Origin: JAOUEA01 sp963825685
Lineage (GTDB): Bacteria; Actinomycetota; UBA4738; HRBIN12
Reading direction: 5' to 3'
DNA length: 64,000 nucleotides
Assembly: GCA_963825685.1 (NCBI GenBank)
Contig: CAWGUD010000033.1
Location: forward strand, 68,868 to 132,867
The position numbers and the translations under genes were made by a program. The notes under the pieces were generated by a model. The model did not search any database. It saw nothing but the letters and a program-made list of their open reading frames with translations, and had not been told where the DNA came from. Numbering within the stretch: the stretch's first letter is position 1; each line of letters begins with the position of its first letter. This document shows, in pieces, positions 43,954-52,981 of this stretch.

Positions 43954-44038
43954 GTTCGGATGTCCGAACGTCTCTCGTTCGGCTCCTCGAAACCCTACTC
44001 AGGAGGTCGGATTCACGTCAAGGTCATTCGGGACCGAA
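43954..44038. promoter_or_regulatory. TTCGG/CCGAA dyads flanking the iron-operon promoter
   Basis: Site 1 is a perfect dyad GTTCGGA-TG-TCCGAAC (43954-43969) in the leader. Site 1b, TTCGG-CTCC-TCGAA (43978-43991), has the same spacing with one mismatch and covers the predicted start point. Site 2, TTCGG-GA-CCGAA (44027-44038), lies just upstream of the -35. Such placement suits a repressor, and the adjacent DtxR-family protein is the obvious candidate. The sequence is not the classic IdeR box. Confidence 0.5.
43992..44021 (-). promoter_or_regulatory. Iron-operon promoter TTGACG-18-TAGGGT
   Basis: Minus strand: -35 TTGACG (44021-44016), 18-nt spacer, -10 TAGGGT (43997-43992), giving a start near 43985 and a leader of about 50 nt to the fbpA ATG. 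Confidence 0.55.
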
Positions 44039-44053
44039 CGATATCCCCGCGGA

Positions 44054-44734
44054 TCAGAGCGCGTCGACCCAGAGGTTGTCCGCGAGGTCTGCTCCGAGCG
44101 CCACCGGCCTGTCGCGGACCGTGAGGCTCATCGAGCCATCGGGGCCGACGCCGTCGACCGTGACCGACGCGCCCGGCATCAGGCCCGAATCCTCGAGGAA
44201 GCGCATCACCGCGAGGTCCAGCTCGAGGTCCTCGGTGAGCCGACGAAGGGTGACCACACGGCCCGGAGCGACGGCCTTCAGCGCGACGAGGGTCGTGACG
44301 TCGACCTCGTGGGCGGACCCCGGGATGGGGTTGCCGTGCGGACAGGCACCGGGGTCGCCGAGGATGTCGACGAGCCGCTCCTCGACCTGGGCGGAGATCA
44401 CGCGTTCCCAGACCTCGGCCTCCTGGTGCGCCTGGTGCCACGGCAGGCCGATCACGTCGATCAGGAGGTGCTCGGCGAGGCGGTGCCTTCGCACCAGCGT
44501 GATCGCCATCTGCCGTCCGTCGTCCGTGAACGCGAGCGTCCTACCGTCGACGTCGAGGAGCCCGTCGCCGATCAACCGCTTCGTGTGCTCGCTCACCGAC
44601 GCCCGGCTGACGCCCATCCACCTCGCGATCTCCGCCTGCACCATCGGGAAGCCCTCTTCCGCGATCTCGTAGAGGGCCTCGAGGTAGTCGGCTGAGGGGT
44701 GGCGGGTCTCGGTGACCGGCACGTCGGTCGTCAT
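44054..44734 (-). CDS. DtxR-family metal-dependent regulator
   Basis: 226 residues. An N-terminal winged helix (ADYLEALYEIAEEG, VQAEIARWMGVSRASVSEHTKRL) is followed by the metal/dimer domain with HRLAEHLLIDVIGLPWHQAHQEAEVWE, holding His/Glu ligands, then CPHGNPIPG and a C-terminal FeoA/SH3-like domain. The family represses iron or manganese uptake when metal is bound. It lies upstream of fbpABC on the same strand, so iron is the likely signal (inference). It starts from a leaderless-type promoter that overlaps the divergent polA promoter. Confidence 0.9.
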   Translation of the reverse strand: MTTDVPVTETRHPSADYLEALYEIAEEGFPMVQAEIARWMGVSRASVSEHTKRLIGDGLLDVDGRTLAFTDDGRQMAITLVRRHRLAEHLLIDVIGLPWHQAHQEAEVWERVISAQVEERLVDILGDPGACPHGNPIPGSAHEVDVTTLVALKAVAPGRVVTLRRLTEDLELDLAVMRFLEDSGLMPGASVTVDGVGPDGSMSLTVRDRPVALGADLADNLWVDAL

Positions 44735-44757
44735 GGGCGGAGACTACGATACGGCCC
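44735..44757. promoter_or_regulatory. 23-bp divergent promoter between dtxR-type gene and polA
   Basis: TAGTCT on the minus strand (44746-44741) lies six bases from the regulator ATG. TACGAT on the plus strand (44745-44750) lies seven bases from the polA GTG. The two -10 boxes share the TA at 44745-44746. Both mRNAs should be leaderless and mutually exclusive in initiation; the -35 regions fall inside the opposite genes. Confidence 0.5.
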
Positions 44758-47439
44758 GTGACCCCTTCGAAGGCCAGCGCCGCGACGGCAGGGTCCGGCG
44801 ACACCCCTCGGCGGATGTTCCTGCTCGACGGGCACTCGCTCGCGTACCGCGCCTTCTTCGCCCTGCCGCCCACGCTCGCGACCTCGAGCGGCACGCTCAC
44901 GAACGCCGTCTACGGGTTCACGAGCATGGTGATCAAGCTGCTCGCCGAGGAGACGCCCGACCTGATCGCGGTCTTCTTCGATGCGGGCAAGCCGACGGTG
45001 CGGCTGGCCAAGGACGCCGACTACAAGGCCGGGCGCCGCGAGACCCCCCAGGACTTCACGTCGCAGCTCGGCCTGATCGAGGAGGTGCTCGAGGCGATGC
45101 GGATCCCGGTGCTGCGCATCGCCGACGGCAACGAGGCCGACGACGCGATCGGCACGCTCGCGCTGCGGGCCCACGAGCAGGGCGTCGACGCCACGATCGT
45201 CACGGCCGACCGCGACTTCTTCCAGCTCGTGCGCCCCGGCGTCACCGTGATGTTCAACCGCAAGGGCATCAGCGACATCGTCCGCTACGACGAGGAGGCC
45301 GTCACCGAGCGCTACGGCATCACGCCCGCGCAGTACCTCGACTTCGTGGCGCTGAAGGGCGACACGAGCGACAACATCCCCGGGGTGCCGGGCGTCGGCG
45401 ACAAGACCGCCGCGAAGCTCGTGAACCAGTTCGGCACCGTCGAGGAGCTCGTCGCGAACACCGACATGCTGAAGGGCAAGCAGAAGGAGAACGTCGAGGC
45501 CTCGGCCGGCCGGCTCGGCCTCAACAAGGAGCTCGCGCGCATCGACACCGACCTCGAGCTGCCGGTCGACCCCGACGACTGCGTGATGGGGGAGTGGGAC
45601 ACCGACGAGGTGCGCCGGCTCTTCACCTCGCTCGAGTTCCGCTCGCTGTTCGACCGGCTGCAGGAGATCGGCAACGTCAAGCCCAAGGTCGACGTCGCCG
45701 AGCTCGACCTGCGCGAGGTGACGGCCGACGAGCTGCCGGCGATCTGGGGCGGGGCGGCGCCGGTGGGGGTGCAGCTCGACGCCGACGACGACGCCGTGCG
45801 CGGCGTCGCCCTGTCGGCGGGCGGGGCTCAGGCCGCCTACGCCCCGCTCGAGGGCGTCGATCCGCTCGGGTCGTTCCTCGCCGACCCCGGCGCGCCGAAG
45901 TGGACGCATGACGCCAAGGCGCTCGAGCGGGTCGCGCTGCGGTCGGGCGGCTCGATCGACGGCGTCGCGTTCGACACGATGCTCGCGGGCTACCTGCTCG
46001 ACCCGGCGTCGGCCGACTATCCGCTGCGTGGGCTCGCCGAGACCTACCTCGGCGCGGACGTGCTCGGGGCGGTCGAGGGGGAAGAGGCCGAGGAGGGGCA
46101 ACTGTTCGCCGACGCGTCGTGGCGCACCGTCGCCGCCGAGGCCGCGGCGATCGCCCTGCTCGCTCCCGTGATGGAGGAGCGCATCGAGCAGCAGGGTCTC
46201 CGGTCGCTCCTCGACGACGTCGAGCTGCCGCTCTCGTCGGTGCTCGCCCGCATGGAAGCCCGCGGCATCCGCCTCGACGTCGACTACCTCGAGGAGATGG
46301 GGGAGTCGGTCCGCGACCGCATGGCCACGCTGAAGGCCGAGGTCTACACGCAGGCCGGCGAGGAGTTCAACCTCAACTCGCCACCGCAGCTGCGGAAGAT
46401 CCTCTACGACCAGCTCGGCCTGCAACCCGGGAAGAAGACCCCCAAAGGGGAGCTCTCGACCGACGCGAGCGTGCTCGAGAAGCTCCGCGACGCGCATCCG
46501 ATCGTCGACGCGCTGCTGTCATGGCGCGAGCTCGACAAGCTGAACTCGACGTACCTCGAGGCGTTGCCTCGCCTCGTCGATCCGCGCGACGGCCGCGTGC
46601 ACACGACGTTCGTGCAGACCTCAGCCGCGACCGGACGGCTCTCCTCGACGAACCCGAACCTGCAGAACGTGCCGATCCGCACCGAGCTCGGCCGCCAGAT
46701 CCGCCGGGCGTTCGTGCCGGGCGGCGAGGACCAGGTGCTGCTCGTGCTCGACTACTCCCAGATCGAGCTCCGCATCCTGGCGCATCTGTCGGGGGACGAG
46801 GGCCTGCGCACGGCGTTCGAGAGCGGCGAGGACATCCATACGGCGACCGCCGCCCGCGTGTTCGACCTGCCGCTCGACGCGGTCGACCCGGGCTCGCGCT
46901 CGAGAGCCAAGATGGTGAACTACGGCCTGGCCTACGGCATGAACGCGTGGGGGCTCGCGCAGCGCCTCGATATCGCGCCCGACGAGGCGCAGGAGATCAT
47001 GGACGCCTACTTCACGTCGTTCCCCGCGATCCGCGAGTACCTCGACCGCCAGGTGGGACACGCGACGGTCGAGGGCTTCACCGAGACGATCCTCGGCCGG
47101 CGGCGCTACATCCCCGAGCTGCAGGCCGCGAACCCCCGCGTGCGCGACCTCGGCCGGCGCCAGGCGTTGAACGCCCCGATCCAGGGGAGCGCGAGCGACG
47201 TCTTCAAGGTCGCGATGATCCAGGTCGACGCGGCGCTCCGTGAGCAGCCCGGCCTCGACTGCCGCATGCTGCTCACCGTGCACGACGAGCTCGTCTTCGA
47301 GGTCCCGCGGTCCAACGTCGAGGCGGCGGCCGCGCTCGTGCAGGAGCGCATGGAGCACGCGGTCGAGCTCGAGGTGCCGCTCCAGGCCGACGTCGGCTGG
47401 GGCACGAACTGGTCCGACGCCGCCCCCGCCGGCCACTGA
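44758..47439 (+). CDS. polA: DNA polymerase I PolA
   Basis: 893 residues. The N-terminal 5' nuclease domain is complete (MFLLDGHSLAYRAFFAL, ADRDFFQLV, GDTSDNIPGVPGVGDKTA). The middle domain lacks the DxE exonuclease motif (VGVQLDADDDAV in its place), as in actinobacterial PolA, so no proofreading is expected. Polymerase motif A is LDYSQIELRILAHLSGD, the O helix reads RAKMVNYGLAYGM with Tyr at the position discriminating dideoxynucleotides, and motif C is VHDEL. GTG start at a leaderless promoter. Repair and Okazaki-fragment processing. Confidence 0.97.
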   Translation: MTPSKASAATAGSGDTPRRMFLLDGHSLAYRAFFALPPTLATSSGTLTNAVYGFTSMVIKLLAEETPDLIAVFFDAGKPTVRLAKDADYKAGRRETPQDFTSQLGLIEEVLEAMRIPVLRIADGNEADDAIGTLALRAHEQGVDATIVTADRDFFQLVRPGVTVMFNRKGISDIVRYDEEAVTERYGITPAQYLDFVALKGDTSDNIPGVPGVGDKTAAKLVNQFGTVEELVANTDMLKGKQKENVEASAGRLGLNKELARIDTDLELPVDPDDCVMGEWDTDEVRRLFTSLEFRSLFDRLQEIGNVKPKVDVAELDLREVTADELPAIWGGAAPVGVQLDADDDAVRGVALSAGGAQAAYAPLEGVDPLGSFLADPGAPKWTHDAKALERVALRSGGSIDGVAFDTMLAGYLLDPASADYPLRGLAETYLGADVLGAVEGEEAEEGQLFADASWRTVAAEAAAIALLAPVMEERIEQQGLRSLLDDVELPLSSVLARMEARGIRLDVDYLEEMGESVRDRMATLKAEVYTQAGEEFNLNSPPQLRKILYDQLGLQPGKKTPKGELSTDASVLEKLRDAHPIVDALLSWRELDKLNSTYLEALPRLVDPRDGRVHTTFVQTSAATGRLSSTNPNLQNVPIRTELGRQIRRAFVPGGEDQVLLVLDYSQIELRILAHLSGDEGLRTAFESGEDIHTATAARVFDLPLDAVDPGSRSRAKMVNYGLAYGMNAWGLAQRLDIAPDEAQEIMDAYFTSFPAIREYLDRQVGHATVEGFTETILGRRRYIPELQAANPRVRDLGRRQALNAPIQGSASDVFKVAMIQVDAALREQPGLDCRMLLTVHDELVFEVPRSNVEAAAALVQERMEHAVELEVPLQADVGWGTNWSDAAPAGH

Positions 47440-47454
47440 GGGCCGGCTCGCCGA

Positions 47455-47484
47455 TTGACGGCGTTTCCGCTGGACACCTACCCT
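47455..47484 (+). promoter_or_regulatory. rpsA promoter TTGACG-18-TACCCT
   Basis: -35 TTGACG at 47455-47460, 18-nt spacer, -10 TACCCT at 47479-47484. It predicts a leader of about 80 nt before the rpsA ATG at 47574, which has an AAGGAG ribosome site at 47558-47563. Confidence 0.6.
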
Positions 47485-47573
47485 GTGCGTGGCCGTGGGT
47501 TCGCTCGCGTGCCACTCGCACAATCCCAAACCGCGAGTGGTGAGCCCCGCGCGCCGGAAGGAGACCGACCACG

Positions 47574-49316
47574 ATGAGTGACGAGACGACGGTCGCCCCC
47601 GAGGCGACCGAGACCGAAGCGGCCCCTGAGGCCTCCACCGCGGAGGTTCCCGCCGCTGACTCCACCACCCCCGAAGCCGTGCCCGCCGAGCCGGCGCCGG
47701 CACCGATCGAGCCGCGGCCTGCCGCGAACGCCGCATCGGCTCCGCCGCCGCCCGCCGACGGCAAGGACTACACGCCCGAGGAACTGATCCAGGCGCTCGA
47801 GGCGTCGTTCCACGACTTCGGCGACGGCGACATCGTCGAGGGCGACGTCGTGAAGATCGACCGCGACGAGGTGCTGCTCGACATCGGCTACAAGAGCGAG
47901 GGCGTGATCCCGAGCAAGGAGCTCTCGATCCGCCACGACGTCGACCCGAACGAGGTCGTGAAGGTCGGCGATCACATCGAGGCCCTGGTCCTGCAGAAGG
48001 AAGACAAAGAGGGCCGCCTGATCCTGTCGAAGAAGCGCGCGCAGTACGAGCGCGCCTGGGGTCGCATCGAAGAGGTCATGAACTCGGGCCAGACGATCAA
48101 GGGTCCGGTGATCGAGGTCGTGAAGGGCGGGTCTGATCCTCGACATCGGCCTTCGCGGGTTCCTGCCGGCATCGCTCGTCGACCTGCGGCGCGTGCGCGA
48201 CCTCCACCCGTTCGTCGGCACCGAGCTCGAGGCGAAGATCATCGAGCTCGACCGCAACCGCAACAACGTCGTGCTGAGCGCGTCGCGCCTTCCTCGAGGA
48301 GTCGCAGAGCGAGGGCCGCAAGAAGTTCCTCGAAGGACTGCAGAAGGGCGAGCGGCGCAAGGGCACGGTCAGCTCGATCGTGAACTTCGGCGCGTTCGTC
48401 GACCTCGGCGGCGTCGACGGCCTCGTGCACGTCAGCGAGCTGAGCTGGAAGCACGTCGACCATCCCCAGGAGGTCGTCACGGTCGGCCAGGAGGTCGAGG
48501 TCGAGGTGCTCGACGTCGACCTCGAGCGCGAGCGCGTCTCGCTCTCCCTCAAGGCCACCCAGGAGGACCCCTGGAAGGAGTTCGAGCGCACGTCGCAGGC
48601 GGGCGCGATCATCTCCGGGCAGGTCACGAAGCTCGTGCCGTTCGGTGCGTTCGTGCGCGTCGCCCAGGGCATCGAGGGCCTCGTGCACATCTCCGAGATC
48701 AGCCACGAGCACGTCGACACGCCGGAGTCGGTGCTGTCGGTGGGCGACGAGGTGCAGGTGAAGGTGATCGACGTCGATGTGTCGCGCAGGCGCGTGAGCC
48801 TGTCGATGCGTCAGGTGTCGGCGCCGCCGCCGCGCGAGCCCGAGATCAAGGCCGAGCCCGAGCAGCGGCGCGAGCCGGTGCCCGAGATGGTCTCCACGAT
48901 CCAGATCCCCGACGACATCCTGGCCGCCGTCGCCGAGGCCGACGCGGCCCGGGAGACGGAGCCCGAGCCCGCCGTCGCCGGCGCCCGCTCCCGCTCCCGC
49001 GGAGCCCGAGGTCGCTCAGGCTGAGGACGCGATCGCCGAGGCGGTCGAGGAGGCCGTCGAGGTCGCCGTCGCCGAAGCGGTCGTCGAGGAGGCGATCGAG
49101 GAGACACAGGTCGAGGAGGCGGTCGACGTCGCCGTCGCCGAGGCGGCCGTCGACGACGCGATCGTCGCGGAGGCCGAGGGCGACACCGCCACGGCCGAGG
49201 CCGACGTCGCCGTCGCCGAGGAGGCCGTCGAGGCTGCCGAGGAGGCCGCCGACGAGGAGGTCTCGCTCGAGGCGATCCTCGAAGACCTCAAGCGGCGCGA
49301 GGGCCGCTCCGAGTAG
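47574..49316 (+). CDS. rpsA: 30S ribosomal protein S1 (three +1 frameshifts)
   Basis: About 579 residues when repaired. A Pro/Ala/Glu-rich N-terminal stretch of about 60 residues precedes four S1 domains (GDIVEGDVVKIDRDEVLLDI; GPVIEVVKGGLILDI; GTVSSIVNFGAFVDLGGVDG; GQVTKLVPFGAFVRVAQGIEG), the actinobacterial layout. A C-terminal tail of about 100 residues is Ala/Val/Glu repeats ending LEAILEDLKRREGRSE. The reading frame shifts at 48129-48131 (GGG), about 48280 and 48984-48986 (CCC). Removing one base at each restores the S1 consensus (for example VVLSRRAFLEE). S1 brings structured mRNAs to the ribosome and is essential, so errors are the likely cause. Confidence 0.92.
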
Positions 49317-49344
49317 GGGCGGCGCGGCCGGCCGGCGGTACGAC

Positions 49345-49953
49345 GTGCTGCTGGTCGGCCTCACGGGCGGCATCGGATCGGGGAAGTCGACGGTCGCCCG
49401 CATGCTCGCGGCGCGCGGCGCGGTGGTCCTCGACGCCGACGTGCTCGCGCGCGAAGCCGTCGAACCCGGCACGTCCGGGTTCGACGCCGTGGTCGCTCGC
49501 TTCGGCGACGACGTGCTCGGCCCCGACGGCTCCCTCGACCGTCACGCGCTCGCATCGATCGTCTTCGCCGACGACGTGGCGCGCGTCGACCTCGAGGCGA
49601 TCGTGCACCCGGCGGTCCGGCGGGCGATCGCCGCGGCGGTGGCGGCGCACGCCGACACCGACGACGTGGTGGTGGTCGATTCCCCCCTGCTGATCGAGAC
49701 GGGCGCGCACGAAGGCTTCCCCGTCGTCGTGGTCGTGGCGGCGGCCGCCGACGCACGCGTCGCCCGGCTCGTCGAACGCGGCATGGCCGAGGCCGACGTC
49801 CGGGCCAGGATGGCCGCCCAGATGCCCCTCGAGGAGAAGGTGGCGATCGCCGACGTGGTCGTCGACAACGACGGCACCGAGGCCGACCTCGAGGCACGGG
49901 TCGACCGGCTCTGGTCGGATCTGCGTGCCCGAGCCCTATCATCGCCGGCGTGA
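49345..49953 (+). CDS. coaE: Dephospho-CoA kinase CoaE
   Basis: 202 residues. Final step of coenzyme A synthesis. P-loop GLTGGIGSGKST (about 4-15), LDADVLAREAVEPG, IVHPAVRRAI and VVVDSPLLIETG, and IADVVVDNDGT near the C-terminus are the CoaE landmarks. The GTG at 49345 is the first start consistent with the P-loop spacing. It follows rpsA, a common actinobacterial order. Intact. Confidence 0.94.
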   Translation: MLLVGLTGGIGSGKSTVARMLAARGAVVLDADVLAREAVEPGTSGFDAVVARFGDDVLGPDGSLDRHALASIVFADDVARVDLEAIVHPAVRRAIAAAVAAHADTDDVVVVDSPLLIETGAHEGFPVVVVVAAAADARVARLVERGMAEADVRARMAAQMPLEEKVAIADVVVDNDGTEADLEARVDRLWSDLRARALSSPA

Positions 49954-49960
49954 GGACGAC

Positions 49961-50662
49961 GTGAGGTTCCGGGCCGTGCTCTTCGATGCGGGGGAGACCC
50001 TGGTGCATCCGTCGCCGTCGTTCCCCGAGCTGTTCTCCCGGATCGTGCGCGACGCCGGCCACGAGCGCGAGCCCGACGCGGTGCTCGAGGCGAGCGCCAC
50101 CGTGCTCCGTCGCTTCAGCGAGGCGTCGCGCGACGGCGATCTGTGGACCCTCACGCCCGAGGCCTCGCGCGCGTTCTGGCTCGGGGTGTACGAGCGCATG
50201 CTGGCGTCGCTCGGCCTCCCCTCCGCCGACGGCCTGCGCGAGACGCTCTACGAGGGGTTCACCGATCTCGGCAACTACGCCCTGTTCGACGACGTGCCCG
50301 AGACGCTCGACGGTCTCGCCGATGCGGGCATCACGCTCGGCATCGTGTCGAACTTCGAGGCCTGGCTCGAGGACCTGCTCGCCGCGCTCGGGGTGCGAGA
50401 GCGGTTCCCGGTGCGCGTGATCAGCGGCATCGAGGGCGTGGAGAAGCCCGACCCCCGCATCTACCGCCTGGCGCTCGAGCGAGCCGGAGCGTCGGCGGGC
50501 GAGGTGGCGTTCGTGGGGGACAACCCGGAGTTCGACGTCGTTCCTCCCGAGGCCCTCGGCATGTTCCCGGTGCTGATCGATCGACGTCAGCGGCATCCGG
50601 AGCACCCGGGGGCTCGCATCACCGACCTGCGAGCCCTCGTGCGCGTGCTGGAGGCGGCGTGA
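49961..50662 (+). CDS. HAD-superfamily hydrolase
   Basis: 233 residues from the GTG at 49961 (49925 is a longer alternative overlapping coaE). Motif I is FDAGETLVHP, so the nucleophile Asp is present but the usual second Asp of DxD is Gly, as in the HDHD3-like branch. Motif II is IVSNFE, motif III has the Lys in GVEKPDPRIYRLAL, and motif IV is VAFVGDNPEFDV. Substrate unknown, probably a small phosphate ester. Overlaps the next gene (GTGA). Confidence 0.87.
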   Translation: MRFRAVLFDAGETLVHPSPSFPELFSRIVRDAGHEREPDAVLEASATVLRRFSEASRDGDLWTLTPEASRAFWLGVYERMLASLGLPSADGLRETLYEGFTDLGNYALFDDVPETLDGLADAGITLGIVSNFEAWLEDLLAALGVRERFPVRVISGIEGVEKPDPRIYRLALERAGASAGEVAFVGDNPEFDVVPPEALGMFPVLIDRRQRHPEHPGARITDLRALVRVLEAA

Positions 50663-51027
50663 CGGACAGGATCTTCGACGTGGGACAGGCCGAGGCCGCG
50701 CTGCCGATGCTCCGCGATCTGCTGCCGAGGGTCCGCGACGCGCGACGCGCGCTGGTCGAGGCGAGCGAGCGGATCACCGCGGCCGTCGAGGTCGACGGCG
50801 GCGGGGTCTCTGGCTCCGACTGGTTCACCGCCCAGGAGCACCTGCGCGCCGACCTCACGACCCTGGCCGAGGAAGGCATCCTGCTCCGCGATCCCGAGAT
50901 GGGTCTCGTGGACTTCCCGGCCGAACGTGACGGCAGGCGGGTCTTCCTGTGCTGGCGCCTCGGCGAGGCCTCGGTGGCGTGGTTCCACGAGGAGCACACG
51001 GGGTTCTCGAGGAGGCAGCCGCTGTGA
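50659..51027 (+). CDS. DUF2203 family protein
   Basis: 122 residues. Recognised by IFDVGQAEAALPMLRDLLPRV at the N-terminus, GILLRDPEMGLVDFPAERDGR and VFLCWRLGEASVAWFHEEHTGFSRR at the C-terminus. The DUF2203 family is small and of unknown function. GTG start and stop both form GTGA overlaps with neighbours, so it is part of the coaE-HAD-DUF2203-dehydrogenase operon. Confidence 0.85.
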   Translation: MTDRIFDVGQAEAALPMLRDLLPRVRDARRALVEASERITAAVEVDGGGVSGSDWFTAQEHLRADLTTLAEEGILLRDPEMGLVDFPAERDGRRVFLCWRLGEASVAWFHEEHTGFSRRQPL

Positions 51028-52080
51028 ACCCTGACCGACGCTCCCGGCCCGTGGTCGTGGTCATGGGCGTCGATGCCGAGTCACCCCTTCCGGGCATCGA
51101 CGACGGCGAACGAGGTGGCCGAGCTGCGCTTCGCACCCGATCTCGACGAGCTGTCGCGTCTGCTCCCGGAGGCCGACGCGCTCTTCGTCTGGCGACTCGA
51201 TCCGACATGGCTGCCGGGGCTCTGGCCCGTCCCGGGTCGCATGCGATGGATCCAGACGGCGTCGGCGGGGGTCGACGCGCTCCTGTTCCCCGAGCTGATC
51301 GAGAGCGACGTCGTGGTGACGAACGCCGCCGGCGTCTTCGACGAACCGATCGCCGAGTGGGTGATCGGGGCCATGCTCGCCTTCACCACCGGACTGCACA
51401 CCTCGATCGTCGACCAGCAGCGACGCGAGTGGACGTCCGGACGCACGACCGAGCGGCTCGAGGGCGCGCGGCTCGTGGTCGTCGGCCCCGGCCCGATCGG
51501 CCGGGCCACGGCCACCCGGGCGCTCGCCCTGGGGATGTCGGTCGCCCTCGTCGGCCGGCAACCGCGCCGCCATGAGACGTTCGGCGATGTGCTCGGCGTC
51601 GACCAGCTCCACCGCGCGCTCACCGACGCCGACCACGTGCTCGACGCTCTCCCGTTGACGGAGCAGACCCGCGGCCTGTTCGATGCCGCCGCCTTCGCGG
51701 CGATGCCGCCGCGCGCCCGCTTCTACAACGTCGGGCGCGGGGGCACGGTCGACGAGCCCGCGCTCGTGGAGGCGCTGCGGGCCGGCACGATCGCGGGAGC
51801 GGCCCTCGACGTCTTCGCGACCGAGCCGTTGCCGGCCGAGAGCCCGCTCTGGGCGATGCCGAACGTGATCGTCTCGCCCCACATCAGCGGCGACGTCGAG
51901 GGGTGGGAGGACCGGGTGGTCTCGGTCTTCCTCGACAACGTCCGCAGGTTCGCCGAGGGCGAGCCGCTCGAGAACGTCGTCGACAAGGAAGCCGGCCACG
52001 GCACGGGCGAGCCGCCCGCGAGCGGAGGGCGCGGTCTGCCGCCGGGCCCGGCCCCGCCCGCCGACCGGGTCGATGAGTGA
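51024..52080 (+). CDS. D-2-hydroxyacid dehydrogenase (one +1 frameshift)
   Basis: About 351 residues when repaired. The N-terminal strand VVVVMGVDAESPLPGIDD starts at the GTG 51024, overlapping the previous stop (GTGA), and joins NEVAELRFAPDLDELSRLL in the next frame if one G of 51105-51106 is dropped. The NAD loop is VVGPGPIGRATATRAL, the catalytic Arg/Glu/His blocks are NVGRGGTVDEPALVEAL, ALDVFATEPLPAESPLW and VSPHISGDV. Substrate not predictable. A Pro/Gly-rich tail ends the protein and overlaps the ABC gene by eight bases. Confidence 0.87.
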
Positions 52081-52981
52081 CCGGGTGATCGACGTCCGGG
52101 GCCTGCGCATGGCCTACGGCGACGTGGAGGCCGTCCGGGGCATCGACCTGCACGTCGACCGTGGTGAGGTGTTCGCGCTGCTCGGACCGAACGGCGCCGG
52201 CAAGACGACCACGGTCGAGATCCTCGAGGGGTACCGCAGGCGCAGCGGCGGCGAGGTGAGCGTCCTCGGCGCGGACCCCGCATCCGGCGGCGCCGAGCAG
52301 AAGCGTCGGATCGGCATCGTGCTGCAGTCGACCGGGGTCGACCCCTTCCTCACGGTCCGAGAGACCGTCGAGCAGTACGCGGGCTACTACCCGTCGCCGC
52401 GCGACGTCGACGAGGTGATCGAGCTCGTGGGGCTCGCCGAGAAGCGCACCACCCGCGTGAACAAGCTCTCGGGCGGGCAGCAGCGCCGGCTCGACGTGGC
52501 GGTGGCCCTCGCCGGCGACCCCGAGCTGCTCTTCCTCGACGAGCCGACGACGGGCTTCGACCCGAACGCGAGGCGCAACGCGTGGGAGATCGTGAGCAAC
52601 CTCGTCGAGATCGGCAAGACCGTCTTCCTCACGACGCACTTCATGGACGAGGCGCAGGTCCTCGCCCACCGGGTGGCGGTGATCGCGCGGGGCGAGATCG
52701 TGGCCGAGGGCACGCCGGACACGATCGCCGGGCGCGATCGCATGCTCGCCCGCGTGCGCTACCGCCCTCCCGAGGGTGCGCCACCGCTCCCCGAGTGGGG
52801 ACAGGTCGCCGAGCCCGACGGCTCGTTCACGCTCCGCACCCAGGACGCGACCACGACCGTGCACGAGGTCACCGGATGGGCGTTGGAGCGCGGGTTCACC
52901 TTCGACGTGCTCGAGGTCTCCGTGCCGAGCCTCGAGGACGTCTACCTCGAGCTCACCGGCGACGACGTGGGGACAGCGTGA
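52073..52981 (+). CDS. ABC-2 exporter ATPase (DrrA-like)
   Basis: 302 residues. Walker A GPNGAGKTTT, Q-loop VLQSTGVDPFLTV, signature KLSGGQQRRLDVAVALA, Walker B LLFLDEPTTGFDP and H-loop LTTHFMDEAQ are canonical. The C-terminal 90 residues form the DrrA-type regulatory domain ending in SLEDVYLELTG. Partner of the following permease; exported substrate unknown (lipid, drug or polysaccharide are family possibilities). Confidence 0.92.
   Translation: MSDRVIDVRGLRMAYGDVEAVRGIDLHVDRGEVFALLGPNGAGKTTTVEILEGYRRRSGGEVSVLGADPASGGAEQKRRIGIVLQSTGVDPFLTVRETVEQYAGYYPSPRDVDEVIELVGLAEKRTTRVNKLSGGQQRRLDVAVALAGDPELLFLDEPTTGFDPNARRNAWEIVSNLVEIGKTVFLTTHFMDEAQVLAHRVAVIARGEIVAEGTPDTIAGRDRMLARVRYRPPEGAPPLPEWGQVAEPDGSFTLRTQDATTTVHEVTGWALERGFTFDVLEVSVPSLEDVYLELTGDDVGTA

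Noticed and set aside
43936..44053. Classic IdeR/DtxR iron box
   Set aside because: No TTAGGTTAG-type half-sites were found. The dyads present are of a different TTCGG/CCGAA type.
47574..49316. Programmed +1 frameshifting in rpsA and other genes
   Set aside because: Sites lack a common slippery or stop-codon context and occur in unrelated genes up to three times in one gene. A technical cause is simpler.
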